A stretch of DNA of 64,000 nt. Origin: Cladorrhinum sp. PSN259. Lineage: Eukaryota; Ascomycota; Sordariomycetes; Sordariales; Podosporaceae. The stretch covers positions 739,694-803,693 of the forward strand of contig MU867063.1 of NCBI GenBank assembly GCA_033725935.1, in the 5' to 3' direction. The notes under the pieces are model-generated. The model saw only the letters and a program-made list of their open reading frames with translations. It was not told the DNA's origin and searched no databases. The translations under genes and the position numbers were made by a program. Shown here in pieces: positions 24,201-33,100 of the stretch (the stretch's first letter is position 1; every line of letters starts with the position of its first letter).

Positions 24201-27200
24201 CGGGTACACAACAATGGCATCCTCCACTGCACTGTGAGAAGTCAAGTGCTGCTCGATTTCTCCTATCTCCACGCGCTGGCCACGGATCTTGACTTGGTTG
24301 TCTCTCCTTCCCACGTAAGTGAGCGACCCATCATCATTATACCTGACAAGATCTCCTGTTCGGTACATACGTAGCTTCTGGTTGCAATTGGGTCCATCAA
24401 ACTGGGCAAGCCATGCTGGTGGGGCATCAACAAACGCGACTTGTGTCTTCTCATCATCGTTGAGATACCCTCTGGCAAGCAAAGGGCCCTGGATCAGAAG
24501 CTCGCCGACGGCACCTATAGGAACCAAACGATTGTAATCTTCCTGATGAACCACCCAAAGTGCCCCTGCCAAGGCCTTACCGATGGTCGACACGCGAGAA
24601 ATATCAACGATTTCGTGACAAGTTGAAATGATGCAGCACTCTGCAGGGCCGTAAGCATTGAAGACTCGAACTCCATCCCTGACCCAAGTCTCAACATGCT
24701 CAGACTTAAGTGCTTCACCACCCACAACAACCGTGCATAACTCCGGAATGTCAGATGGGTGCAGGGTATGGATTACCCTGGGTGGGAGAAACGAGTAGTT
24801 GACGCGCATCCTCCTCATGGCACCGGCCAAATCTCCAACCCGCTCCGTCTCAGATGGGATGCAAACACAGCCACCAAACTGTAGTGTAGTGACTATATCA
24901 TGTAAAGATATGTCAAACGAAAAATCAGCAAACTGGAAGGCCCTCGTTTCCGGCCCCATTCCGAAGCGAACTCCGTGCGCTTGCATACTTGTCGACATGC
25001 TGCTGTGCTCAACCACCACACCCTTGGGAACTCCTGTTGATCCTGAGGTGTATATGATAAAGGCGGCGTTGTCAGGAGCGACATCGACTTTCTTCGCTTG
25101 CTCCGGCGTGAGCCGTTCAACCTGCACCTTATTAAGAAGCCGGCCATCTACAACAAGAACCTTCACACCCGTTGTTCTTGCGTAGTTCCGGAAGCAGAAC
25201 TGATGTTCACTCGTTGTCAAAATAATTCGTGCAGCCGTGTCAGACATAATGGCCCGGACACGCTGTGCCGGCTCTGCCTTGATTGGAACCACTACGCCGC
25301 CAGCCTTCAAGGTGGCAAGTAAAGCAACCACATACCATTTTGACTTCTCAAAACAGAGCGGCACCGCTACTTCAGGCCCGGCTCCAAGACTCACGAGATG
25401 TTTTGACAATTTCTCGACCATTCGGTCGAGTTCATCGTGTGAAAAATCCCCATCCCATGCCGCAATGGCTGGCGCGTGTGGTTCAAGTGTTGCTTGTCGG
25501 CTGACGAGCTCATGAACGAGATCGGGTCTTCCGTCCGGTATATTGCTATTCCAAACAGCGACCTCCTCAATTTCGTCAGGGGATACGAGTTCAATATCCC
25601 TCAGTTTCAGGCCCGACAACAATTTTCTCCTCAAAGGGTCGACAACTCGGAGCAGCTGAAAAAAATAATGTTTGAATCTGGCCAACAAACGACGAACTTG
25701 GGACCTTGATAGGACCTTCTCATCAAAGGACATCTTAACCTCGATGAAGGTAGAGTCACTGGGTGGCCCGGTTCTGCACTCGACACAAAGGCCATAATGA
25801 CTATCTCCTGCAGAAGGGGAAGAAACGAGCTCAAATCCCATACTGTCAAAATTCATCGAATCCAAACCGTGTGCGGAGTGCACCGCAAACAGATGGCCCA
25901 GATCCAAGGTGCGCCCGACCATGCGGCTGATGTGCTGCAGACCAGTGTGTTCAAATGGCATAGCCTGAAAGGCTTGTTTCTGAACAGCGGTGAGGTAATC
26001 TGATGCTTTCAGGTCCATTCCAACCTGCACTCGCATTGGGACTGTGGTGATCAGGGGTGCCAGCATGTCGAGAATGCCAGCGACAGGGGCACTGCGTCCG
26101 CTGAGGACTGACCCAAACATGACTTCTCTCCCACTGTATGTGGAAACAACCATACCCCAAGACGCGCGGAGGACATTGGCGAGGGTCATTTCACCTGTGT
26201 CAATCTCTCCCACCTGCCACACAGACGACTCCTTGTGTGTCGGACTCGGCTGATATGATGGGGTTGGGAGAGATGGAAATACGCAGGATAGATTACCCCC
26301 CTCACCATCATCATTCGCACCCAAAAGATTCTGCCAGAATTGTCTTGTTGCATCAAGCTTTGGGCCCTCCCGTTGTTGTTCAAGCTGCCAGCTGATGAAG
26401 TTGGTGAAAGGAGGAATCAAAGAAATTTCCCGGCCCCAGTAGAGTTCTGTAATAGTGCCCAGCATCTTCGCAATGCTCCAACCATCGTATATGCTGTGAT
26501 GTGCCGTAAAAATGAAATACTCGTCACTTCCCTCAGAATCCTGAACCATGGCTAGTCGCAACAGTGGTGTTCCATACCCCATCTTCTTCTCCCTGTCCTC
26601 GGAGATATAGTCATCTAAATCATGACCCGTGAGCCAAGACAGTTCCTCGCGTATAACCACTTGCAGTAATGAACTTCCATGGTTTGGGATACCAGCAATG
26701 ACAATGCGTGTTCGTAGGATAGGAGCCTTCTTAGCTAGCATAGCCCAAGCTTTTTGGAAGCCGGCCCTGTTAATGTTTAAGGGCACACGGTAGACATAGC
26801 GATTGACATATGCATTCTGACCACCACCATCTTGCCGTAGACGCTGTTCCGTCATAGCCATAAGGCCCTCTTGAAGTGGCGAGCAAGGATAAACCTCTTC
26901 GATCATCTCAGCAGGCACACCACATTGGGTTGCAATCTGGTCCAGATCAACATCCCGGGTGAGCTTCGGGGAGTAGAGCGTCTCAATTGAATTGGCGTCA
27001 CGCGAGGGGCCTTCAACCGCTGAACAACTAATTCCATTTTGAGTTGCAATTTTCGGCTTTGCCTGTTTTGCGAGATGCTGGATAGAGGTTGACTGAACGA
27101 TGTCTTCAAGGTTGATGCTGTATCCCGCATTTTGACAGAGCGCGAGAAGCTTGATGGCAAGCAGAGAGTCCCCTCCCTGGCTAAGAAAAGACTTGTGAAG

Positions 27201-27293
27201 CTTCAGTCTCTTAACTGGGCGGCCCAGAACCTGAGCACACAGTCGTGAGATTTCATGTTCCTTTGTTTCTTGATTTGCCGTCTCGACAGTCAT
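15249..27293 (-). CDS. Three-module non-ribosomal peptide synthetase (T-C-A-T-C-A-T-C-A-T-CT)
   Basis: An intronless frame of about 4,014 aa from the ATG at 27293 (the open frame runs 28 codons further upstream, but only to a TTG). Approximate order: T0 with GGDS at residue 43; C1 with HHSIYDGWS near 264; A1 with YTSGSTG near 746; T1 with GGDS near 1184; C2 with GHALMDAFT near 1416; A2 near 1941; T2 near 2376; C3 with HHSIYDRWT near 2588; A3 near 3061; T3 near 3493; terminal CT with AHSQYDAIS near 3700. There is no adenylation domain before T0, no epimerase and no thioesterase. In emericellamide- and beauveriolide-type enzymes the leading T domain receives a polyketide acyl chain and the terminal C domain cyclises the product. 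I infer acyl chain plus three amino acids. My reading of the ten-residue codes (the last Lys is assumed) is DIHFVGAIIK, DMIVVITIIK and DAMLAGAIVK; I do not assign substrates from them. Confidence 0.95.
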   Translation of the reverse strand: MTVETANQETKEHEISRLCAQVLGRPVKRLKLHKSFLSQGGDSLLAIKLLALCQNAGYSINLEDIVQSTSIQHLAKQAKPKIATQNGISCSAVEGPSRDANSIETLYSPKLTRDVDLDQIATQCGVPAEMIEEVYPCSPLQEGLMAMTEQRLRQDGGGQNAYVNRYVYRVPLNINRAGFQKAWAMLAKKAPILRTRIVIAGIPNHGSSLLQVVIREELSWLTGHDLDDYISEDREKKMGYGTPLLRLAMVQDSEGSDEYFIFTAHHSIYDGWSIAKMLGTITELYWGREISLIPPFTNFISWQLEQQREGPKLDATRQFWQNLLGANDDGEGGNLSCVFPSLPTPSYQPSPTHKESSVWQVGEIDTGEMTLANVLRASWGMVVSTYSGREVMFGSVLSGRSAPVAGILDMLAPLITTVPMRVQVGMDLKASDYLTAVQKQAFQAMPFEHTGLQHISRMVGRTLDLGHLFAVHSAHGLDSMNFDSMGFELVSSPSAGDSHYGLCVECRTGPPSDSTFIEVKMSFDEKVLSRSQVRRLLARFKHYFFQLLRVVDPLRRKLLSGLKLRDIELVSPDEIEEVAVWNSNIPDGRPDLVHELVSRQATLEPHAPAIAAWDGDFSHDELDRMVEKLSKHLVSLGAGPEVAVPLCFEKSKWYVVALLATLKAGGVVVPIKAEPAQRVRAIMSDTAARIILTTSEHQFCFRNYARTTGVKVLVVDGRLLNKVQVERLTPEQAKKVDVAPDNAAFIIYTSGSTGVPKGVVVEHSSMSTSMQAHGVRFGMGPETRAFQFADFSFDISLHDIVTTLQFGGCVCIPSETERVGDLAGAMRRMRVNYSFLPPRVIHTLHPSDIPELCTVVVGGEALKSEHVETWVRDGVRVFNAYGPAECCIISTCHEIVDISRVSTIGKALAGALWVVHQEDYNRLVPIGAVGELLIQGPLLARGYLNDDEKTQVAFVDAPPAWLAQFDGPNCNQKLRMYRTGDLVRYNDDGSLTYVGRRDNQVKIRGQRVEIGEIEQHLTSHSAVEDAIVVYPTSGPAERHLVGLLTLADCKRGDNSGPFQPIIADEIAAPQGLIRTVSRIHDDLGRQVPEYMIPTVWVSLPSMPQTKISNKVDRKAITHWLEGLTAEELEKSNILGWDSDADANGDGTPATEPQRHLQTAVSEVLQLPLEKVNLNRSFIALGGDSIMAMQLVGLLREKYSMSVQVRDILQPRSIAQLAATLESHSELPSEMKSANAVSKGGFALTSYAQFARLQADVMAQTGITDPTGIEDVFPCSPMQQGILLSQIKDREAYHTRQLYQIIDPRKGQVDLDRVERAWKAVVQRHAILRTVFVQTAVAARETSPFFQAVLKSPEPNLRHVRVTTSVAQDEETHSQVVKVLERDDDGPKYTAAQPQHRVTICTTAAGQTYFKLDIGHALMDAFTIDLLLRDFGNEYHVLKDNSSQEPGHFSKTQPAPSYADYVSFILQPARGVIEPLQYWKSRLEGVESCFLTAPSTMSSTDGRRKRHRRATILRTSMEADDLRLLQTFMNTHGVTLASMIQLAWATVLSRFTSSSDIVFGYLTGGRDVPVPGIENIAGPTMNMIISRVNLDVGKSVVEAASQVQNDTLEGLRYQGVSLADIQHALGLSSSEGGGGGLFGTTVSCFSRQDTSTSGDEESIGRKGLVFREVPTAAEDPTEYEFNLKVLVEGKRSLGLGLQYFADQEQRNGDDDRHGAFAAAILDTVRETLLAMALPGHGGKPMGRVLMNVMPVSHLECLRSWNARLPPVVDDRCVYDGIAGQFQARPDAPAVCWGASGQALTYAELEKLVDGLACQLVKWLGDLDGGKKEPIIALCFEKSVWYVVSILAVLKIGAVAVPLGAASKVPANRLRLMLESSRARVVLTSSRQEGALVEDLGLECVNRVVNVEEGLLKNIPESNEDITTYSGSDVQAGNAAVVIYTSGSTGVPKGVVLTHGSLCTSLDKHGARLGYGTETRAIQFSAYVWDMSLIDILGTLRFGGCVCVVSEEERMDIENLTAAINSLKANLIVLTPTVAGLLDPMRLPTLKTGVVIGEPLPPGVVQSWIRRKDLAFFNTYGPAECTIISTIHGPLTDNEISYNDIGTPTAALLWVADQEDYNRLVPIGAVGELLVEGPILAREYLGDSGKTAESFVLYPAFVSKHSLHLQTESGTRKERRMYRTGDLVRQNIKDGSIEYVGRRDNSQVKIRGQRVEVGEIEYWIKQSLRNAKTVAVDVINVQGEPLVVAVIEVTGAAVNEETANEEQDVFLPRSHLPNSSVVQLQAALESQLLSFMVPKVYVPIGQMPLTASGKLDRKRLRGMLEGVDMTHYFSSDHSTLNPDDQTLLSPTERQLHDLFILVLKSRTANLGRKSHFFRSGGDSVTAMRLVALIRSNFLNISPLISVGDVFKKPVLSDMATLMDERMGLSTAEVKVTSSEASGPTPFSLLDSYDLDQLAVLCGVTSDAIEDAYPCTPLQEGLLAATARQSSAYVGRWIFRLDEWLDVGRLRKAWQEVSKVAPVLRTRILAGPPSTQVVVREELKWGTDPSTTWSTLQDYLTVEKSNFQGFGFGTPLSRFDVVNTASGCFLVWTAHHSIYDRWTLRKFLETAGHIYHSGQLQLEFTPFSKFVQHVQEQMSHCEDAGKFWKSQLAVIDEEEVGDGVVFPILPPRYQPAPTAVTTKRISSNNAHQDSTVATLLRATWGLVVASETNSTQVMFGAPLSGRTAAVPGILDVAGPTITTVPILLKPNAKLSVVDYLAAIQQQVVDMIPFEHVGLQNIAKMTGRMPALGHLFAVQPGSTEQLPSVFPGLELLPTHQSTADAFHSYPLVVECNIWDTGETIDVDIRFDPAVLSAERIQNMLDRFQHVFAQLQHTANHTKLLGEIDVLTLRDIESIQKWNGSVSTPIDREHGSLVHEIVLQQCRVRPEAPAVYAWDGNLTYSELDNLSQQLAYQLATLGVVPETSVVIMTNKSKWAVVAQLAVLKAGGVVVPVNHEHPLQRIQGVVCNTKAKVILTTSSSNQYSSQLDNTLVLDDVERWRHDDASTIALPSVTPTNAAFIIFTSGSTGTPKGVVLEHDAMAGSLSALASRFGITEKSRVLQFASCTFDASIMEIFMALFMGGCVCVPSEQDRLSNLAGSIRDMQVTFTLLTPSVAALLDGPEQVPSLDALALGGEAVTSGVVKPWVDKVKVFNAYGPAECCIVVAASPSPIGDADKAGSLGKTLREEMNLWVANPGDFNRLVPVGVVGELLIEGPQLARGYLGDDEKTAEAFVHDPAWAKSFGGGTGRRFYRTGDLVRQSASDGTLTFVGRRAKNEQVKLHGQRMELGEVEYWVKEKVKEMVKEIQGKEKVPNVVAGLLTPDSPGGKKREPVLAVALEVGSGNETDDNALILELTDDKVRLFDQVREALSQVLPAYMVPQLYLPVNRLPLMDSGKLDRRRAWIAVQGQSALWSQYLSTFIYVPLCTETERHLGQLWAEVLGVPIEQVGANDEFFGSGGDSILAMRLVNLAHRCERKLSFTVSDVFLHPVLSDMAQISDKKSLEAHEAPSYEPFSTLPAPTTPETLSSLLRDQNATVIDAGPVTDMQSDMLTMSVRKSRDFFAFMFLEGQGQCQVERWRETFQVLIQKHDALRTAYAVHEGRIIQLILKDHHPEMTHYAVETDQEVDALTGTLIKQDLNHPPKLGEPLFQLAIVTSPSKYRIIFCMAHSQYDAISIAHIGADLKDIYSGLSVPSRPTILQYIHATSTIIPERVKEASRQYWHILLSDSSMPCLSFPGAPAPPGPRIALPGRVVASPNKNGISSASEFTPATITRAAWSVALSLLAKTDDIVFGEIVSGRTSSPSDAAREAAGCCVTAVPVRLKIPDLFLTGFSKREQITDVARQMHRQQLDRMPHETVLGFKETLEYVENFPEEIMLDYKEDNPLGAERARFFSSTFNHVGRNPNMALEIADEGSGEKKVLKPWMGFREGHEAPSTLGVVAGVTPDGMGIHLTVGYCEGLIERSKAEWVLDEFCEGVEVML

Positions 27294-27836
27294 TTTGCTC
27301 GGCTTGGTGATAGTTGCTGCAAGTTGTGATTTCGAGGCCCAAATAGTGTCAAACAAATCAATTGTTGCTCTGAGCAAACAATAAGGGGTTCAAAGGTCAT
27401 TCCCTTTCTTCCGCTCATTCCGCGTTCAGTCCTCAGATACCCTCATTCCATCTCCAAGCCCATTCCAGTGATACCGGGACATCTTCCGCCAAGACAGTCA
27501 GTTCGTAACTCAATCAAGTAATCCTAACATGTCTCATCTGCAAGTCGATATCTTACGGTGCTCCCTGTAACGTGTCAGCCTGTGGCTTGAACCCGGTCCC
27601 AGAATCCCAGCCTCTGCCGAGTATCGGAATTATGCATGTCTTAGAAATCACGCCTTTTTCGTGACAGCAGGTCATACAGATGACCAACTTGCAGACATGG
27701 CAATGGGTTAGACTAGTACCAGGAGGTAGTCTGATGGTTCAAGATGCATCTTCAACCGGGAAGTCATCGACCCGGTAACGTAACAACAATTGCATTATGT
27801 GTCATTTGTCACTGTTTGTTTCTCCATCCCAAAAGC
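27294..27836. other. NRPS promoter region
   Basis: About 540 bases between the NRPS start and the 3' end of the acyltransferase gene, both on the minus strand. It should carry the NRPS promoter and the acyltransferase 3' end. No additional gene is seen. Confidence 0.55.
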
Positions 27837-29324
27837 TTAGACCGGGCTTTGGTGCAGGCCAGCTCCAACACCCGACTCGGCAACACACTTCAAAGTCGCA
27901 TACCTCGTAAACTCGTTGTCTTCCCGTAGTCTGTCAAAAGCCTCGGGCTCGCACTGGATCTGCACTTCAAAGCCTCCCTCGGAATCTATCGGGAGCAGGT
28001 ATACGAGCCCGTTCTCCCTAGCAGCCAGCCGAGCAGCATCTGGAAAACCCAACCCAATCCCCCAGTCAGTACGAAGAACGTCCATTCCTGATATGTCAGT
28101 CAGGCCCAAATCAGGGCCGGGGAAGAGACTGTAGTTCCAAGTCAGGTCAGTGACTGCAGGAAGGGTGTTGATGTAGCCAATGAAGCCATGAACTGCTGTG
28201 CTCTCAATACCTTGAGTAGCGGCCCGAATAGCTAATGCGAGATCCGAAGGAGGACCCGAGGAACATATCGAAGACACTGGTAACCGTACACCGGCGTTGG
28301 GCTCACAGGCATTACCAACAAACCCGTCAGACAGTGGCGGGTTCAAGTGTTGGCGAAAGTCAATCCGGGTTGTGAAGAGTGATGTTCCGTGCTCATCAGT
28401 CACATGAAGATGCCGGGCCCTGCTGATACATCTCCACGTGAGAGCTGACACACACTCAACCGCCGTGAAGATCCCGCCTGATCCTTCAGTCGCATTACCA
28501 ATGTCCTCACGTAGAGACTGTAGGGACTTGCGCGCAAGATACCACGTGCTGATTTGAAACCGGGTAGTGATATTCTCCTGGCGGTCGACGAGGTGCGTGT
28601 GGAGATGTGTGGCCGGTGCCCTAACCGTAGCTTTGGTAACGTAGTTTGATAGGATCTTCACTATTGTGTCATTGTGTGGCCCACACTGACCAATCTGAAG
28701 GCGCCATCGTTCTTGGGCGGTTGAGGTCGGACCGGGTGGGTTGTCGGGCCGGCCCTTTATGATCGAATTCTTTGTGTGATTCGCCCAGGACCTCATCAGC
28801 AAGTTGAGGCCATGCGCGTCGGCGACGGTGTGATGCCAGCTCACAGAAAGGATCAGTCCTCCTCGAATGAGATTGGCTTGCACAAGGAATGCAGCAAGAG
28901 ACACCGTATCCGCAGATACGATTGACGCTGCGGGATGGACTAGCAACTCCAAGCTTATGCCATTCATGGCAAATTTGTCACCAGCCAGGTCCTGGTAGCT
29001 TCCAAACAACCACCTCCCATCCTGAGCCGTGTGATCTACATCTCTCCATGGAACACCAGAGGCTGGCCCAAGCAGTAGCTGCAGCTCCTTCCTGCACGAT
29101 GCTGGATCCGGCGAGATGCTTGAGGCGAAGTCGGGAAGCTCACTAAGCGCAGCAGATAGACCTTGCTTGAGATGCCGAATGACAGGATCATGGGGGCCAT
29201 TGTGACCAAGATTGAAGAAGAGTAGAAACTTGGCGTAGTGTCTTTGGGCTTGTTGATCCAGGGTGGACAACTCGATGACATCCTCAATTTGAGGTAGCTG
29301 TGGCTTGATGAAAGTGTTCTCCAT
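27837..29324 (-). CDS. BAHD/trichothecene-type acyltransferase of the cluster
   Basis: Taking the ATG at 29324 (an upstream extension to 29414 begins only with TTG) gives 495 aa in one exon. The catalytic HxxxD motif is HTVAD at residues 165-169, in the context SWHHTVADAHGLN. The second BAHD-type block appears as TDWGIGLGFPDAARL in place of the usual DFGWG. It belongs to the transferase family PF02458. By analogy with EasC of the emericellamide pathway it should carry the polyketide acyl group from PKS or CoA to the first T domain of the NRPS. It lies between the NRPS and the PKS and faces the PKS across a shared promoter region, which supports membership of the cluster. Confidence 0.88.
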   Translation of the reverse strand: MENTFIKPQLPQIEDVIELSTLDQQAQRHYAKFLLFFNLGHNGPHDPVIRHLKQGLSAALSELPDFASSISPDPASCRKELQLLLGPASGVPWRDVDHTAQDGRWLFGSYQDLAGDKFAMNGISLELLVHPAASIVSADTVSLAAFLVQANLIRGGLILSVSWHHTVADAHGLNLLMRSWANHTKNSIIKGRPDNPPGPTSTAQERWRLQIGQCGPHNDTIVKILSNYVTKATVRAPATHLHTHLVDRQENITTRFQISTWYLARKSLQSLREDIGNATEGSGGIFTAVECVSALTWRCISRARHLHVTDEHGTSLFTTRIDFRQHLNPPLSDGFVGNACEPNAGVRLPVSSICSSGPPSDLALAIRAATQGIESTAVHGFIGYINTLPAVTDLTWNYSLFPGPDLGLTDISGMDVLRTDWGIGLGFPDAARLAARENGLVYLLPIDSEGGFEVQIQCEPEAFDRLREDNEFTRYATLKCVAESGVGAGLHQSPV

Positions 29325-30190
29325 TGGGACTAGAGAGATTGGTGATGTTTGAATGCAGTCTTTGGTGAGCGGTAGTGCCCATTGAACAAGCAAGACAGGA
29401 TTTATAATTTGCAATCACTCTCTGTATTGGTTTCGGTGGATATTACCGACTTGGTAAAGAAGGCAAGTGGCTGTCCCGCGGAATTTGCCTAAGACAGCGG
29501 CATTCCGACGGGATAGGATCCGCGGGCCGCGCCGTTGATTGTCGGCAATCGTCATTCACTCGTGATGGGCGATTTCTCAGAACTTCCACTTGAAGAGGGA
29601 AGCCGGGTGTCTCAGATCCTATATTGAGCAAGGGAGGTGCCAACCGATACTGCAGACCGGGACCGCTGTAGACGCGTTAGCCCACAACAACAAGTTGGCC
29701 ACAACAAGCTTGCAAAATGAGGTCTTCGTCAAAACATACCGTAGATTTATCCGTTCCGCTATTCTTACATGACAGCTCGAGGCGGGGAAAGGACAACCCC
29801 AGGTCTTGGAAGAAATGTCTTGGTTGAGTCGGAGACTCGGGATCTTCACTTATTGGGCGATGACGGAGTAGATCCCATGCTACAAGAGATCGGCTATCGT
29901 GAGAAGGTGAAATCAACCGATTAACGACCTGGAAACGAGAATCATGTTAGCGTACCCCAGTGACAATGGAATGCGAGAGTGCTACATCCGAACCACCCCC
30001 CGAACATGTCCTGCCCACACCCAATGCGGTTTGGCTTGTCATGAAGTCTTACTGATTGCAGTGAGCATATAAAAGTCATATCTAATGACTGGAAGACCTC
30101 GGCGTAACTGGAATAATCAGCCTCAGAACATCCTTCAACACTGTTGTTCTTGAAAGACACATTCCAACGTACCCCTGATACATTATAGTC
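29325..30190. promoter_or_regulatory. Bidirectional promoter between acyltransferase and PKS
   Basis: 866 bases separate the divergent starts of the acyltransferase (minus) and the PKS (plus). A TATA-like TATAAAAG lies at 30068-30075, 116 bases before the PKS ATG. No open frame with known features is present. Because the window shows no cluster-specific regulator, binding sites here could tell what controls the pathway. Confidence 0.6.
30068..30075 (+). promoter_or_regulatory. TATA-like box of the PKS gene
   Basis: TATAAAAG, 116 bases upstream of the PKS ATG, in a position usual for fungal core promoters. Confidence 0.45.
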
Positions 30191-33100
30191 ATGGACGGAG
30201 AAAGGTCTCCCGATGAGGCCGGTGACAGTGAGGGGTCTTCGCCAATCCTCTCGCCAACGTTGACACCACTGTCTAAGCTCAGCAGAATCAGCACCAATGG
30301 CACCAGTGTTGATCACCTCAGCGCCACAGCTCAGTCTCAGAGCCTGGCCGAGGTTCCGGTTGAGCCCATCGCAATCATTGGCATGAGTTGTCGACTTCCC
30401 GGCACCGCCACAGATACGTCTGCCCTCTGGAACATGCTTCTCTCGGGTCGAAGCGCCTGGACCCCCGGACCGGGAAAAAGATTCAACATGTCAGCATTTT
30501 CGGACCCAACTGGAACCAAACCAGGAACGACCAACGTCGGCGGGGGGCATTGGCTGAGAGATGATGTCGCTGCTTTTGATGCTGCTTTTTTCGGCATTAA
30601 TCCTGTTGAGGCCGTTGCAATGGATCCTCAACAGCGGCTTCTTCTTGAGGTCGCATATGAAACATTTGAGAATGCAGGACTGAGCACAGAAGCTCTTTCT
30701 GGCTCCAATACGGGTGTTTTTGTTGGACAATGGTCTTCCGACTACCACGAGATACAGACGCGAGACGTCGAACGACCGCCGCTATACCTGGTCACAGGAA
30801 CCGGCCCGGCTCTCACATCCGCCCGTATCTCATATCAATTCAATCTGAAAGGACCATGCTTCACAGTCGACACTGGGTGCTCATCTAGCACCGTGGCGCT
30901 ACACCAAGCGATTTTGAGCCTACGGGCCGGCGAAACCACGCAGTGCTTTGTGGGTGGCGCCAATCTCGTGCTCGATCCGCAGAGACTCTGCTATCAGAGC
31001 AGGCTCAGAATGTTGTCAAAGGAGGGCCGTTCTTTTCCTTTTGACTCGCGCGCAAACGGTTACGGTCGAGGTGAAGGATTCACAGGTGTTGTGCTAAAAA
31101 GACTGTCGGCGGCCTTGCGAGACGACGATCCAATCCGCGCAGTCATACGCAACTCGGTGCTTAATCAAGATGGTAAGACTCCAGGAATTGCTGTACCCAG
31201 TGAAACAGCCCAAAGAGAAGCCATTATTCGAGCCTACCACCAAGCAAAACTCGAGCCATCAGCCGACTATGTGGAAGCACATGGCACTGGGACCAAGACA
31301 GGGGATCCCATTGAGGCCAGGGCCATCGCCTCCGTTCTGTCGCAGAATAGACAGCCAGGACAGGAATTGCCAATTGGGTCCATAAAGGGCAACATCGGCC
31401 ATACTGAAGGGAGTGCCGGCCTGGCTGGTGTGATCAAGGCGGTGCTCATGCTAGAGCATGGTATCATTCCACCCCAAGTGAACTTCTCGGAACCAAACCC
31501 GGAACTTCATCTGGATGAGTGGCACATAAGAGTACGTTAAACCCATGCCAAAGTGGAATTTCCTATGCTGATTAGTATGAGTGATTGCAGGTTCCAAAGG
31601 AGCCGGAGCGAAAATCACTGAAAAGAATATCAGTGAATAGGTAAGGGACCACAACCCCTGATTGTGGGTTTATTATGAGACTTACCGGGCACACATCACA
31701 GCTTTGGGTATGGTGGCACCAACGCCCATGTTATTCTGGACAGTGCAACCGACTTTCGTCTTCACATGTCAGCTTCATCCGCACAGGGGCAGCAAGCAGG
31801 GCTTCTTGTCTTCGTACTCAGTGCGGCCAGCAACAGTTCGCTCCAAGCCACTTGCAAGCGGCTCGCCAATTATCTCATCAGCAAGCAACGGAGTATGCCA
31901 GGCCCCTACCGAGAAACCCTTCTTCATCGATTGGCCTATACTCTGAGCCGCCGCACACTTCTTCCCCATCGTCTTTCCTTGGTGTCTGCAACCATAGAAG
32001 ATCTGATCTCCAAGTTACTTGCCGAGTCCAACACTCAGACCTCCCCATTTGCCACCCCGCAGCTGAATGGTATCAGTGGTGCGCCAGAGAAACGCATTGC
32101 GTTTGTGTTCAGTGGACAAGGAGCGCAATATGCTGAAATGGGCCGTTCTCTTCTCCAAGCACAATATCCAACTTTTTCCAGGTCATTGGACCGCGCCAAT
32201 ACACAATATTCAAAGCTCGGATGTTCCTGGGATTTGGTTGCTGAGCTGTGTCGTCCGGATGCCGATTCACGAATCAACGACCCCGCCTTTGCCCAGCCAA
32301 TTTCAACAGCCGTTCAACTGGCATTGGTTGATCTCATGGCAGACTTGGGACTTGTTCCATCAGCCACGGTTGGGCACTCCAGCGGTGAGATAGCAGCTGC
32401 TTATGCCGCTGGCATTCTTTCTTTTGAGGACGCGGCCACTGCAGCGTTCTACCGTGGCTCACTCACTGGGGAGCTGCTTGGCAGAACTGACGCAGCGCGG
32501 GGAGCGATGCTCGCGGTGGGTGATGCCCCAGAGGTGGTAGAGGACCACATCGCCCTCTTGACATCCGAGACTGTAGGAGGACGGATGAGAATTGCTTGCT
32601 ACAACAGTCCTTCTAGTGTTACTGTTTCAGGAGATGAGCCTGCCATTGATGAGTTGAGAACTCTTCTGGAGAAAAGGGGTACTTTCAACCGAAAGCTCCT
32701 GACTAGAGGTGCTGCGTATCACTCTCATCAGATGGAGTCCATTGCAACGCCTTACTCCCAATCTCTATCAGCACTTTGTCCCCATATTTCATGGCCGTCG
32801 GGGTCTGTTTCCAAGCCTGTGCACATGTACAGCTCCGTCACTGGCCAGGTTGTTGACGAAAGCACTGTGCTCGACGGTGCATACTGGGCTCGGAACCTTT
32901 TGAGCCCTGTCCGGTTTTCATACGCTGTCCAATGCATGCTCGAGAAAGAGCCGGATGTCGACACGATTGTTGAAGTTGGGCCGCATGCACAACTTGAGGG
33001 CCCTTTGAGGCAGATTTTGAAGACACTGCCTGGGAATCGGGCCAAGATAGCTTACACGAGCACCTTGAAACGAAAGACTGATGCTGAAGAATCCCTGCTG

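Noticed and set aside
27294..27377. 28-codon upstream extension of the NRPS
   Set aside because: It starts at TTG rather than ATG; the first ATG at 27293 lies well before the first T domain.
29325..29414. 30-codon upstream extension of the acyltransferase
   Set aside because: It also starts at TTG; the ATG at 29324 begins a normal-length family member.
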